Made by a program: the position numbers and the translations under genes
Origin: an uncultured Eubacteriales bacterium
Lineage (GTDB): Bacteria > Bacillota > Clostridia > Oscillospirales > CAG-272
Length of the DNA stretch: 9,027 bases
Direction of reading: 5' to 3'
NCBI GenBank assembly: GCA_900550625.1
Contig: URSW01000053.1
Location: 1-9,027, forward strand
Shown here: positions 1-6,316 of the stretch, piece after piece
Layout of the letters: the number at the start of each line of letters is the position of its first letter
Numbering within the stretch: position 1 is the first letter of the stretch
Notes under the pieces: model-generated
The model's input: the letters and a program-made list of their open reading frames with translations, nothing else
The model's database searches: none
What the model was told of the DNA's origin: nothing

Positions 1-471
1 GGCTACCGCCGCAATCATCTCGGTCACGATCTGATGGGCTCCGTCGGAACTCCGATAATCGCGGTCGAAGGCGGATATGTGGAAGCCTGCGGATGGAACA
101 GATTCGGCGGATGGCGAATCGGAATACGTTCGTTTGATGGAAAACGATACTATTATTATGCTCACCTCAGAAAAGACAATCCGTATGAGGATATATACGA
201 GGGAAAGATCGTAGATGCCGGTGAGGTCATCGGGTACCTCGGAATGACCGGATACAGCACGAAGGAAAACGTAAACAATATAAACGTTCCTCATCTTCAC
301 TTCGGACTGCAGCTCATATTCGATAAAAGCCAGAAGGACGGCAATAATCAGATATGGATCGACATATATGCCATTACGGAATTTCTTTCTTCCCATCGTG
401 CCGTGACGGAAAAAGTGTCCGGAAAAATGCAGAGCAAAAAGGTCATGATTCCCGATAATTCATTAGATTAG
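1..471 (+). CDS. M23-family zinc metallopeptidase (LytM-type), 5' end outside the window
   Basis: The reading frame is open from base 1, so the gene begins to the left; only the last 156 codons are here, ending at TAG 469-471. They carry the M23 (lysostaphin/LytM) core: an HxxxD zinc motif in NHLGHD at residues 5-10 of the fragment, the usual glycine-rich stretch GSVGTPIIAVEGGYVEACGW split over residues 13 to 32, a YYAHL histidine (codons near 160-168), and the HxH motif PHLHFG (CAT 292-294, CAC 298-300). All expected zinc and catalytic residues are therefore present. The tail with IWIDIYAITEFL and a charged end is common in clostridial members. The family cleaves peptide cross-links in peptidoglycan, outside the membrane; substrate and any N-terminal anchor or LysM domain cannot be seen. 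An internal ATG at 34 lies between the zinc ligands and the rest of the fold, so it is not the real start. No clear terminator follows. Confidence 0.9.
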   Translation, partial: GYRRNHLGHDLMGSVGTPIIAVEGGYVEACGWNRFGGWRIGIRSFDGKRYYYYAHLRKDNPYEDIYEGKIVDAGEVIGYLGMTGYSTKENVNNINVPHLHFGLQLIFDKSQKDGNNQIWIDIYAITEFLSSHRAVTEKVSGKMQSKKVMIPDNSLD

Positions 472-492
472 ATAAAAATAACCCCGCCGAGA

Positions 493-521
493 TTGAATTT
501 TATACCGGGATGTGATATAAT
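493..521 (+). promoter_or_regulatory. Sigma-A promoter of the membrane protein-gpsA pair
   Basis: TTGAAT at 493-498 and a perfect TATAAT at 516-521 are separated by 17 bases, and the -10 box is extended by TG at 513-514. It lies about 80 bases before the TTG start at 599 and would drive this gene and gpsA together. Confidence 0.75.
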
Positions 522-598
522 GATCATGAATATGTGTTTATAAAGCACGGGCCGCATAATAATATCGGCGGCATATCCGATTTTGAGGGGTGTTTTTG

Positions 599-1042
599 TT
601 GAAATTCTCGACGGCAGTGAAAAAAATACTGACCGAGGCGTGTATTTACAATACGGTCGCGGTTCTTGTTCTCTATTCTGCGGGAGCGCTTGTCTCCGGA
701 AAGTCCGGACTTATTCCGACGCTGCAGAGTCTTTACATGATATTGCTTTTCTGCGTTGCTTTAAGTGCGGCAAATCTTCTGCTCGCCTCGGAAAAATTCG
801 GCACGCCGCTTCGGGTAGCGCTTCATTTTATTGTAGTAACGGTTATTTTCTACACGGTGTTCATTGCGTGGGGCGGCTTTGCGAGAAACGCTTCGGCATC
901 CGTTATCGTTATGCTTATATACACGGCAGTATATGCGGCTGCAATGATCGTTTATCTTGCCGTCAGCCGTAAAAGAAGAAAGAAAGAATCTCCGAAAGAA
1001 AGCTACATGCCGCAGTTCAACGCTGAAGGCAAAGACGAATAA
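599..1042 (+). CDS. Small four-helix membrane protein, DUF3021-like
   Basis: A 147-residue protein with four hydrophobic segments (about residues 13-33, 43-63, 71-91 and 99-121), short loops and a very basic end after the last helix (SRKRRKKE) followed by a polar tail, so both ends are probably cytoplasmic. Size, four helices and an LRVALHF segment at the start of helix 3 recall DUF3021-type proteins of Firmicutes, whose biochemical role is unknown; this match is from memory and moderate. Start choice: GTG 590 gives a longer frame but overlaps the GAGGGG ribosome binding site (585-590), whereas TTG 599 sits 8 bases after it, so TTG is preferred. The frame has a sigma-A promoter upstream and ends 15 bases before gpsA, so the two genes are probably co-transcribed. 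DUF3021 genes often sit beside a LytTR regulator; none is seen here. Confidence 0.75.
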   Translation: MKFSTAVKKILTEACIYNTVAVLVLYSAGALVSGKSGLIPTLQSLYMILLFCVALSAANLLLASEKFGTPLRVALHFIVVTVIFYTVFIAWGGFARNASASVIVMLIYTAVYAAAMIVYLAVSRKRRKKESPKESYMPQFNAEGKDE

Positions 1043-1057
1043 AGGCAGGTTATACAT

Positions 1058-2013
1058 ATGAATATTACGGTTATAGGTTGCGGAAGATGGGGAACTTTTA
1101 TCGCCTGGTATCTTGACAGTATCGGACACAATGTAAAGCTGTACGGAAAAAGCAATGCGCCTCAGATGCAGGAATTGCTTCAAACACGGAAGAACAATCT
1201 GATTTCGTTAAGCGATTCAATGACGCTCACCACTTCCCTTGACGATGCGCTGTCCGATGCGGAAACGATCATCGTATCGATAGGTTCTCAGGCTCTCCGC
1301 GGGCTTCTCGGGGAAATCAAGCCTTACGAAATAAAGAATCAGACATTTGTGCTCTGCATGAAAGGGATCGAAACCGGCACGGGACGCCGTCTTTCGGAAA
1401 TTGCCGAAGAAAATCTCGATCCGTCATGCCGCGTCGCGGTTTGGATCGGTCCCGGGCACGTTCAGGAATTCTACAAAGGGCATCCCAACTGTATGGTTAT
1501 CGACAGCAAGGATGAAGATGTAAAGCACCGCTTGGTAGCGGAGTTTTCGAGCGATCTCATAAGATATTACTACGGTCAGGATCTTCTCGGAAACGAGATC
1601 GGCGCCGCTTCAAAGAATGTTATCGGAATCGCGGCGGGAATGCTTGACGGGCTCGGTCTTTCAAGGGTGCGCTTATGTCACGCGGAACGCGCGAAATTGC
1701 ACGTCTTATAAAGGCAATGGGCGGAAACGAGCTGTCCGCTTACGGTCTCTGCCACCTCGGTGATTATGAAGCCACTGTTTTCTCGGAATACAGCCACAAC
1801 AGAATGTTCGGCGAAATGCTTGTTAAAGGCGAAAAGTACGATCAGCTTGCGGAAGGCTACTACACCGCCGATGCGATGATGGTGCTTGCCGACCGATACG
1901 GTGTTGAGATACCGATCTGCCGTGCCGTATACAATATACTTTACAAAAACGCCGACATCCGAGAAGAGCTTTCACGTCTCTTCACCCGTTCGCTCAAATC
2001 GGAAATCGAATAA
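1058..2013 (+). pseudogene. gpsA: Glycerol-3-phosphate dehydrogenase, broken by a frameshift near 1663
   Basis: GpsA reduces dihydroxyacetone phosphate to sn-glycerol 3-phosphate with NAD(P)H in the cytoplasm, the first step toward phospholipids. The first part (1058 to about 1663) has the Rossmann motif GCGRWGT (residues 7-13), the CMKGIE segment with Lys102, GPGHVQEF at 131-138 and the catalytic-lysine region ASKNVIGIAAG (Lys186), up to GMLDGLGLS. The rest (KGALMSRGTREIARLI through SHNRMFG, EGYYTADA and EIPICRAVY) continues in another frame from 1663 to the TAA at 2011-2013. Together they make about 320 residues, normal for the family. Without repair the first frame runs into unrelated sequence and stops at 1711, losing the helical C-terminal substrate domain. 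From memory, relatives have a few more residues (such as SSLKG) at the join, so a 7-base deletion fits as well as a 1-base deletion. The start at ATG 1058 follows AAAGGCAGG at 1041-1049. Sequencing error is possible, since the enzyme is usually essential. Confidence 0.9.
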
Positions 2014-2033
2014 TCTGCTTTTCGGCTCAATCG

Positions 2034-2061
2034 AAAAAGCTCCGGATATCCGGAGCTTTTT
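2034..2061 (+). terminator. Rho-independent terminator after gpsA
   Basis: A completely symmetrical hairpin with arms GCTCCGGA (2039-2046) and TCCGGAGC (2049-2056), preceded by five A and followed by five T. It lies 21 bases after the gpsA stop. Because the whole 28 bases are their own reverse complement, it can stop transcription from either side. Confidence 0.9.
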
Positions 2062-2062
2062 G

Positions 2063-2369
2063 CTTTCGGTAAGTGCGGAGAGCGTTGGCACGGCGGAAGT
2101 TGAAGTGATCTCACTTGTAATAGACAGCAATGCCGTAACGAGCATATACGGAAGAAAACGCGGCCACCGCTCTGCTTACAAACGCGATCAACAGGAGAAG
2201 CAGCGGGCAGACGGCTCTTTATTACATAAAAAGAAAAGAAGCCGCTAAACTGTATCAGTCGGCAAGGGTCATAATGCCCAAGATTCCCTCCGCAGTTAAC
2301 GGCCTCGTATCAAGTATAACAGATTCCGGCTCGCCTGTCAAGCCCAAGATTAAGACAACTCTAAATTAA
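2063..2369 (+). pseudogene. Decayed coding remnant, C-terminal part of a phage or mobile-element polyvalent protein
   Basis: No intact gene is present, but two overlapping frames read as protein-like sequence that join if one base is removed. The first frame (2063 to about 2155) gives a strand-like segment AEVEVISLVIDSNAVTSIYG. The second (2139-2369, stop TAA 2367-2369) gives NAATALLTNAINRRSSGQTA, then a YYIKRKEAAKLY segment, and ends in SITDSGSPVKPKIKTTLN. Deleting one A from the run at 2155-2158 makes the joined text IYGRNAATALL. The combination of an EVISLV / NAVTSIYGR segment, a GQTALYY segment and a final S-PVKPKIK resembles, from memory, C-terminal regions of large polyvalent or MuF-linked proteins of phages and conjugative elements. 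There is no start codon or ribosome binding site after the gpsA terminator, so the 5' part is missing. The codon usage is protein-like. The family assignment is inference. Confidence 0.45.
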
Positions 2370-2606
2370 TGATCGGGCGAAAACCACAGTGCGTGGCATG
2401 GAAAGCATTTATGCGCGTATTGCGCATTGAAGAGACGCACGACGGGGCGAAGGTGCGACCCTATCTCCTACGGCGGCAACATGGCGCTCGAGAGCGGCAG
2501 ATATTACGCACAGGACGGTGTGACCTACGTCTGCACGCGCGGCACGGTAAACGCCGTATTTCATCCGCTTGCCGAGCTTGCGGGGATTTATGTCGAGGTA
2601 GTCTGA
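2370..2606 (+). pseudogene. Decayed remnant, C-terminus of a phage tail-type structural protein
   Basis: The last 50 codons (2457-2606, stop TGA 2604-2606) read DPISYGGNMALESGRYYAQD, then GVTYVCTRGTVNAVFHPLAE, then LAGIYVEVV. I recall this pattern (DPIxYxGNM, GKYYxQDGVxYxCTR, then a final LVGxYVEVV) as the C-terminus of tail or fibre-like proteins in prophages of Clostridia. Just upstream a different frame (about 2411-2452) reads RVLRIEETHDGAK, which would run into DPIS if one base near 2453-2456 were removed. No start codon or ribosome binding site fits; the 5' part is lost or too decayed to read. The fragment abuts the previous remnant and ends 14 bases before a terminator hairpin, so it may be the last gene of a former phage module. 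Confidence 0.5.
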
Positions 2607-2616
2607 TTTCATGAAG

Positions 2617-2660
2617 AAAAAACACCGGGCGGAGTTTATTACTCTACTCGGTGTTCTTTT
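2617..2660. terminator. Bidirectional terminator between the phage-like remnants and tRNA-Lys
   Basis: A 14-bp stem with one mismatch (2621-2634 against 2642-2655, beginning AACACCG and ending CGGTGTT), with loop TTTATTA. On the plus strand it is followed by CTTTT; on the minus strand the outer side is a run of six T. It can therefore end both the decayed plus-strand unit and the tRNA-Lys transcript arriving on the minus strand. Confidence 0.8.
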
Positions 2661-2713
2661 GTACATCCAAACATTGTTCCGAAAAAGAACAAAAAGTTCG
2701 GATTATACTTCAA

Positions 2714-2789
2714 TGGTGATCCATCGGAGAGTCGAACTCCGGACACCATGATTAAAAGTCATGTGCTCTACCTACTGAGCTAATGGATC
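2714..2789 (-). tRNA. tRNA-Lys (anticodon UUU)
   Basis: Read on the minus strand, a full cloverleaf is present: acceptor arms GATCCAT and ATGGATC (seven perfect pairs), D-arm GCTC/GAGC with loop AGTAGGTA, anticodon stem CATGA/TCATG with loop CTTTTAA giving anticodon UUU, a five-base variable loop, and T-arm CGGAG/CTCCG with loop TTCGACT. Discriminator A (2717) and an encoded CCA (2714-2716) follow. The body is 73 bases (76 with CCA). It decodes AAA and AAG lysine codons. It is a single gene with its own strong promoter, and its 3' end faces the phage-like remnants. Confidence 0.97.
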
Positions 2790-2811
2790 ATATTGCTTAA
2801 CACGCCTAAAT

Positions 2812-2840
2812 ATGATATCACATTCGCTGTGAATTGTCAA
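2812..2840 (-). promoter_or_regulatory. Sigma-A promoter of tRNA-Lys
   Basis: On the minus strand a consensus TTGACA (2840-2835) and TATCAT (2817-2812) are separated by exactly 17 bases. The -10 box ends 22 bases before the first tRNA base (2789), leaving a 5' leader of about 15 bases to be trimmed by RNase P. Confidence 0.85.
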
Positions 2841-2852
2841 TATTTTTCGGTC

Positions 2853-2880
2853 AAATAATTTTTCTTTTCAAAAATTATTT
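2853..2880. repeat. Perfect 11-bp inverted repeat made only of A and T
   Basis: Arms AAATAATTTTT (2853-2863) and AAAAATTATTT (2870-2880) are exact reverse complements around the six-base loop CTTTTC. Short flanking TCGG (2847-2850) and CCGA (2884-2887) could extend the stem after an internal loop. It lies just upstream of the tRNA-Lys -35 box and between two terminated units. It is not a classic terminator because the stem has no GC core; it could be an UP-like or protein-binding element. Confidence 0.6.
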
Positions 2881-2927
2881 TTCCCGATTATCGAAAAAAT
2901 ATCAGCGTCCAAAAGTTTTATTAACTC

Positions 2928-2962
2928 AAAAAGCAGCCGGAAGCCGAAGTTTTTATCCGGCT
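2928..2962 (-). terminator. Terminator of the MBL-gltX-glnS operon
   Basis: On the minus strand, 19 bases after the glnS stop, AGCCGGA (2962-2956) pairs with TCCGGCT (2941-2935) and is followed by GC and five T (2932-2928). The 14-base loop can form a small inner hairpin. Confidence 0.75.
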
Positions 2963-2980
2963 CCCGGCGCATTGCGGGCA

Positions 2981-4633
2981 TTATTCCGGACGGTATCCGT
3001 CCTTGAGAGAAACCGTTCTGTTGAACACAGACGGATTCTTCGAATCTTTTACGAAATATCCGCATCTGACAAACTGAAAACTCTTTTCGCTTTCTTCGAG
3101 GATTCCTTTTTCCGCCTTAGCGCCCGAATGCACTTTGAGGCTTTCGGGATTTATATAATCCTTATATGTTTTGTCCTCGGGGATATCGTCGGGATTTTTT
3201 ACGGTAAACAGCTTATCGTAAAGCATCACGGTTATATCATCGCAGTTTGAAGCGGAGACCCAATGAACGGTTCCCTTTATCTTTCGTCCGTCAGCGGGCA
3301 TTCCCGTTCCCGTTTCAAGATCGGCTGTGACGTGGATTTCCGTCACGTTGCCCTCGGCATCGGTTACGATATTGCCGCACTTTATGATATACGCTCCCAT
3401 AAGACGCACTTCTCCGTCGGGTTTGAGGCGGAAGAACTTAGGCGGCGGAACAAGTGCAAAATCGTCGCGGTCAATGTAGATCTCCCGTGTGAACGCCGCC
3501 TGACGGTTCCCCATTTCGGGCTTTGCGGGGTGATTCGGAAGAGTAAAGAATTCGGTCTTATCCTCCGGATAATTGTCCACAATCACTTTTACAGGATCAA
3601 GAACCGCTATACGGCGAGGCGCATTTTCGTTAAGCTCTTCGCGGATGCAGTATTCAAGAAGAGCGTAATCTATCATGGAATCCGTCTTTGCGATTCCCGC
3701 GCGTGTGAGAAAGTTCTTTATCGACTGCGGAGTGTATCCGCGTCTGCGAAGTGCGCAGAGCGTGGGCATACGGGGATCGTCCCAGCCGTCAACAAGACCG
3801 TTTTCCACAAGCTCGCGGAGCTTTCTCTTTGACATGACGGTATTCGTGAGATTCAATCGGGCGAATTCTATCTGACGGGGCTTGTGCTCAAATTCGCAGT
3901 TATCGACGACCCAATTGTAAAGGGGTCTGTGAGCCTCATATTCGAGGGAGCAGAGCGAGTGCGTGACCCCTTCAACGGCATCCTGTATCGGATGCGCAAA
4001 ATCGTACATTGGGTAGATGCACCATTCGTGACCGGTCTGGTGATGCGGAATATTCTTGATTATTCTGTAAATAACCGGATCACGCATATTCAGATTCGGA
4101 GACGTCATATCGATCTTTGCACGCAGTGTCTTTTCACCGTCGTTGAATTCTCCTTTTTTCATTCTCTCAAACAAATCGAGGTTTTCTTCAACGGAGCGGT
4201 CGCGGTAGGGACTGTTTTTGCCGGGTTCGGTCAGGGTGCCGCGATATTCGCGCATTTCATCCTTTGAAAGCTCGCATACATAAGCGAGTCCTTTTTTGAT
4301 AAGTTTTACCGCCAAATCGTAGCATATTCCGAAATACGATGATCCGTAGCAGCATTTGTCCCATTCGAATCCGAGCCAGCGGATGTCTTCCTTGATCGCA
4401 TCGACATACTCGGTATCTTCTTTTGTGGGGTTCGTGTCGTCAAAGCGGAGATTGCATTTTCCGCCGTACTTTTCCGCGGTGGAAAAATCGATAAACAAAG
4501 CCTTGGCATGTCCTATGTGAGGGTATCCGTTGGGTTCGGGGGGAAAACGTGTTTGGATATCGCCGTATTTGTACTTCCCTTCGGCGATCTCCTCATCTAT
4601 AAAATCATGAATAAAATTACTTTTCTCCGCCAT
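2981..4633 (-). CDS. glnS: Glutaminyl-tRNA synthetase
   Basis: Class I synthetase that charges tRNA(Gln) with glutamine in the cytoplasm. The 550 residues match the usual length (about 550). The catalytic Rossmann domain begins with TRFPPEPNGYPHIGHAKALF, with the HIGH motif at residues 39-42. The second ATP-binding motif is the GlnRS form VMSKRK (266-271) instead of KMSKS, which separates it from GluRS. Family blocks such as FDDTNPT (64-70), IYPMYDFAHP (206-215) and LEYEAHRPLYNW (230-241) are present; residues from about 340 on form the beta-barrel anticodon-binding part, complete to the end. The start at ATG 4633 lies 7 bases after AAAGGAG, which is inside the last codons of gltX, with one base between the gltX stop and this start, so translation is probably coupled. 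Most Firmicutes make Gln-tRNA(Gln) by GatCAB amidation; a GlnRS implies the direct route, known from some Clostridia and thought to come from transfer. No defect is visible. Confidence 0.97.
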   Translation of the reverse strand: MAEKSNFIHDFIDEEIAEGKYKYGDIQTRFPPEPNGYPHIGHAKALFIDFSTAEKYGGKCNLRFDDTNPTKEDTEYVDAIKEDIRWLGFEWDKCCYGSSYFGICYDLAVKLIKKGLAYVCELSKDEMREYRGTLTEPGKNSPYRDRSVEENLDLFERMKKGEFNDGEKTLRAKIDMTSPNLNMRDPVIYRIIKNIPHHQTGHEWCIYPMYDFAHPIQDAVEGVTHSLCSLEYEAHRPLYNWVVDNCEFEHKPRQIEFARLNLTNTVMSKRKLRELVENGLVDGWDDPRMPTLCALRRRGYTPQSIKNFLTRAGIAKTDSMIDYALLEYCIREELNENAPRRIAVLDPVKVIVDNYPEDKTEFFTLPNHPAKPEMGNRQAAFTREIYIDRDDFALVPPPKFFRLKPDGEVRLMGAYIIKCGNIVTDAEGNVTEIHVTADLETGTGMPADGRKIKGTVHWVSASNCDDITVMLYDKLFTVKNPDDIPEDKTYKDYINPESLKVHSGAKAEKGILEESEKSFQFVRCGYFVKDSKNPSVFNRTVSLKDGYRPE

Positions 4634-4634
4634 G

Positions 4635-6299
4635 TTACAACTCCTTTATCATAGAATTTATCCTTGCCTCGACTTTGCCGCGTCCGAGGATCTGCATTAC
4701 ATCGTAAAGATCGGGGGAATTGACTTTTCCCGTGACCGCGACGCGGATAAACATGCTTACGTCCGCGATACTTCCTTTGAATTTTTCGGGCTCTGCCTTA
4801 TATTCCTTGGTATCGGCGGCAAAGCCGTTTGCGGCGGCTGCGGATTTGATCTTTGCAAACCAATCGTCGCGTGAATCCGACGGATCGAACGAGGAAATAA
4901 ACATATTGAGTATCGCTCTTATGTCTTCACGGGAGAAATTCTCAGGGTATGCGTCTTCGATTTCGAAATACTTATCGTAGAAGAAGCCCGCGTAAGCTTT
5001 AATGCCGCTCCAATTTGTGATGTCCTTGCGGGGCTTTTTGCCGCCGCGTCCGATCGAAAAGACCGATACGGCAAATTCGCGGTCCGCAAGAAGATCGGCA
5101 AATTCCGGATCGTACTCCTTTGCCCATCCGCAGACTCCGCTGTACACCTCGTCCGCGCTCATCGCGGAGATTACGTTTTTCGAAACGTCGTTCAGCTTAT
5201 CGAAATCGAAGAGGCAGCCGGAAGAGCTCATTTTCTTTACTGAGAACGGGAATGCGTCGATATCCTCGCCCGGATTTGCGCGCCGCCAATCCTCGAAATT
5301 CGAATTGAGAAGCGTCATTACATATTCACGCACCGCTGCCGGAGGATATCCGCTTGCTTTATAATCGGAAAGCGCCGCGCCGTTGTCGCGCTTCGAAAGC
5401 TTCTTCTTCGATGTACCGTCCATCTTCATGAGCTGCGAAAGGTGGAGATACTTGGGCATTTTGAATCCGAGATACGAGAAAAGCTGAATATGCTTGGAGA
5501 GGCTCGGCAGCCATTCCTCGCCGCGGATAACGTGGGTCGTCCGCATGAGATGGTCGTCAACCGCATGAGCGAAATGATACGTCGGAATACCGTCGGATTT
5601 CAGGAGGACAAAGTCCTCTTCATTCTCGGGAAGTTCAAGCTTTCCGCGCACAAGATCCGTGCAGAACACCTTATTTTCTCCGTCTCCCGAAGCAAGTATT
5701 CTCAAAACAAACGGGTTGCCGTTTTTCAGGTTTTCTTCGACTTCTTCTATTGTAAATTCGCGCTGTCTGAGCATCTGCTCATGCTGCTTCTGCGCTTCGG
5801 TATTCCAATCCTTGCTCTTTATCTCGGCTTTCTTATCGATCGCGTTGAGCGCTTCAAGCTCTTCCTCGGTCGTGAAGCACGGGTATGCTTTCCCTTCGGC
5901 AACAAGCTTTTTTGCGTAAACGTGGTAAATTTCCGCTCTCTCGCTCTGGCGGTACGGACCGTAATCGCCGATCTCGCCGCTTTCGGTCGCGCCTTCGTCA
6001 AAGTTTATTTTGTAATACGCAAGAGTATCTATAAGATCCTTCTCCGCGCCGGCGACTTCCCTTTTTGAGTCCGTATCTTCGATTCTGAGGAAGAATACTC
6101 CGCCCGACTGATGCGCAAGACGTTCGTTTGTCAGTGCGGGAAAAAGCGTTCCGAAATGCATAAAGCCCGTCGGGCTCGGAGCCAGACGTGTAACCTTTGC
6201 GCCTTCGGGCAGATTTCTTTCGGGATATCTTTTTTCAATCTCCTCCGGTGTGAGCGTAACATCGGGAAAAAGAAGCTCCGCAAGTCTGTTGTAATCCAT
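4635..6299 (-). CDS. gltX: Glutamyl-tRNA synthetase, variant with HFGT in place of HIGH
   Basis: Class I synthetase that charges tRNA(Glu). The 554 residues contain APSPTGFMHFGTLFPALT (the HIGH motif here is HFGT, residues 48-51), FFLRIEDTD (69-77), YGPYRQSER (113-121), the VIRGEEWLPS segment near 257-266 and KLSKRD (300-305) as the KMSKS loop. A helical anticodon-binding region follows. It is longer than the common bacterial GluRS (about 480 residues); a similar long form beginning MDYxxLAELLFP is, from memory, found in Clostridia. Start choice: GTG 6308 would overlap the AAAGGTGA ribosome binding site, while ATG 6299 lies about 6 bases after it and gives the expected MDYNRLAELLFP N-terminus. 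It is the second gene of the operon, 17 bases after the MBL gene and one base before glnS. Whether it also charges tRNA(Gln) is unknown; with GlnRS beside it this would not be needed. Confidence 0.93.
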   Translation of the reverse strand: MDYNRLAELLFPDVTLTPEEIEKRYPERNLPEGAKVTRLAPSPTGFMHFGTLFPALTNERLAHQSGGVFFLRIEDTDSKREVAGAEKDLIDTLAYYKINFDEGATESGEIGDYGPYRQSERAEIYHVYAKKLVAEGKAYPCFTTEEELEALNAIDKKAEIKSKDWNTEAQKQHEQMLRQREFTIEEVEENLKNGNPFVLRILASGDGENKVFCTDLVRGKLELPENEEDFVLLKSDGIPTYHFAHAVDDHLMRTTHVIRGEEWLPSLSKHIQLFSYLGFKMPKYLHLSQLMKMDGTSKKKLSKRDNGAALSDYKASGYPPAAVREYVMTLLNSNFEDWRRANPGEDIDAFPFSVKKMSSSGCLFDFDKLNDVSKNVISAMSADEVYSGVCGWAKEYDPEFADLLADREFAVSVFSIGRGGKKPRKDITNWSGIKAYAGFFYDKYFEIEDAYPENFSREDIRAILNMFISSFDPSDSRDDWFAKIKSAAAANGFAADTKEYKAEPEKFKGSIADVSMFIRVAVTGKVNSPDLYDVMQILGRGKVEARINSMIKEL

Positions 6300-6316
6300 A
6301 AAGTTCACCTTTCAAT

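Noticed and set aside
583..972. A 129-codon frame overlapping the small membrane protein
   Set aside because: It is cysteine- and arginine-rich shadow sequence; the other frame has four clean membrane helices and a properly placed ribosome binding site.
1655..1675. Programmed ribosomal frameshift in gpsA
   Set aside because: No slippery heptamer or following structure is present, and residues expected at the join appear to be missing, so mutation or sequencing error is more likely.
1886..2248. A 120-codon plus-strand frame running from gpsA through its terminator
   Set aside because: Its first half is a shadow of the gpsA C-terminus and it crosses the terminator; only the part after 2062 is protein-like and is treated as a remnant.
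2409..2666. An 85-codon minus-strand frame between the terminator and the first remnant
   Set aside because: It lies antisense to the tail-like remnant, spans the terminator and has no ribosome binding site.
5442..6068. A 208-codon open frame antisense to gltX, with others antisense to glnS
   Set aside because: These mirror the codon pattern of the well-supported synthetases and have no ribosome binding site or family features.
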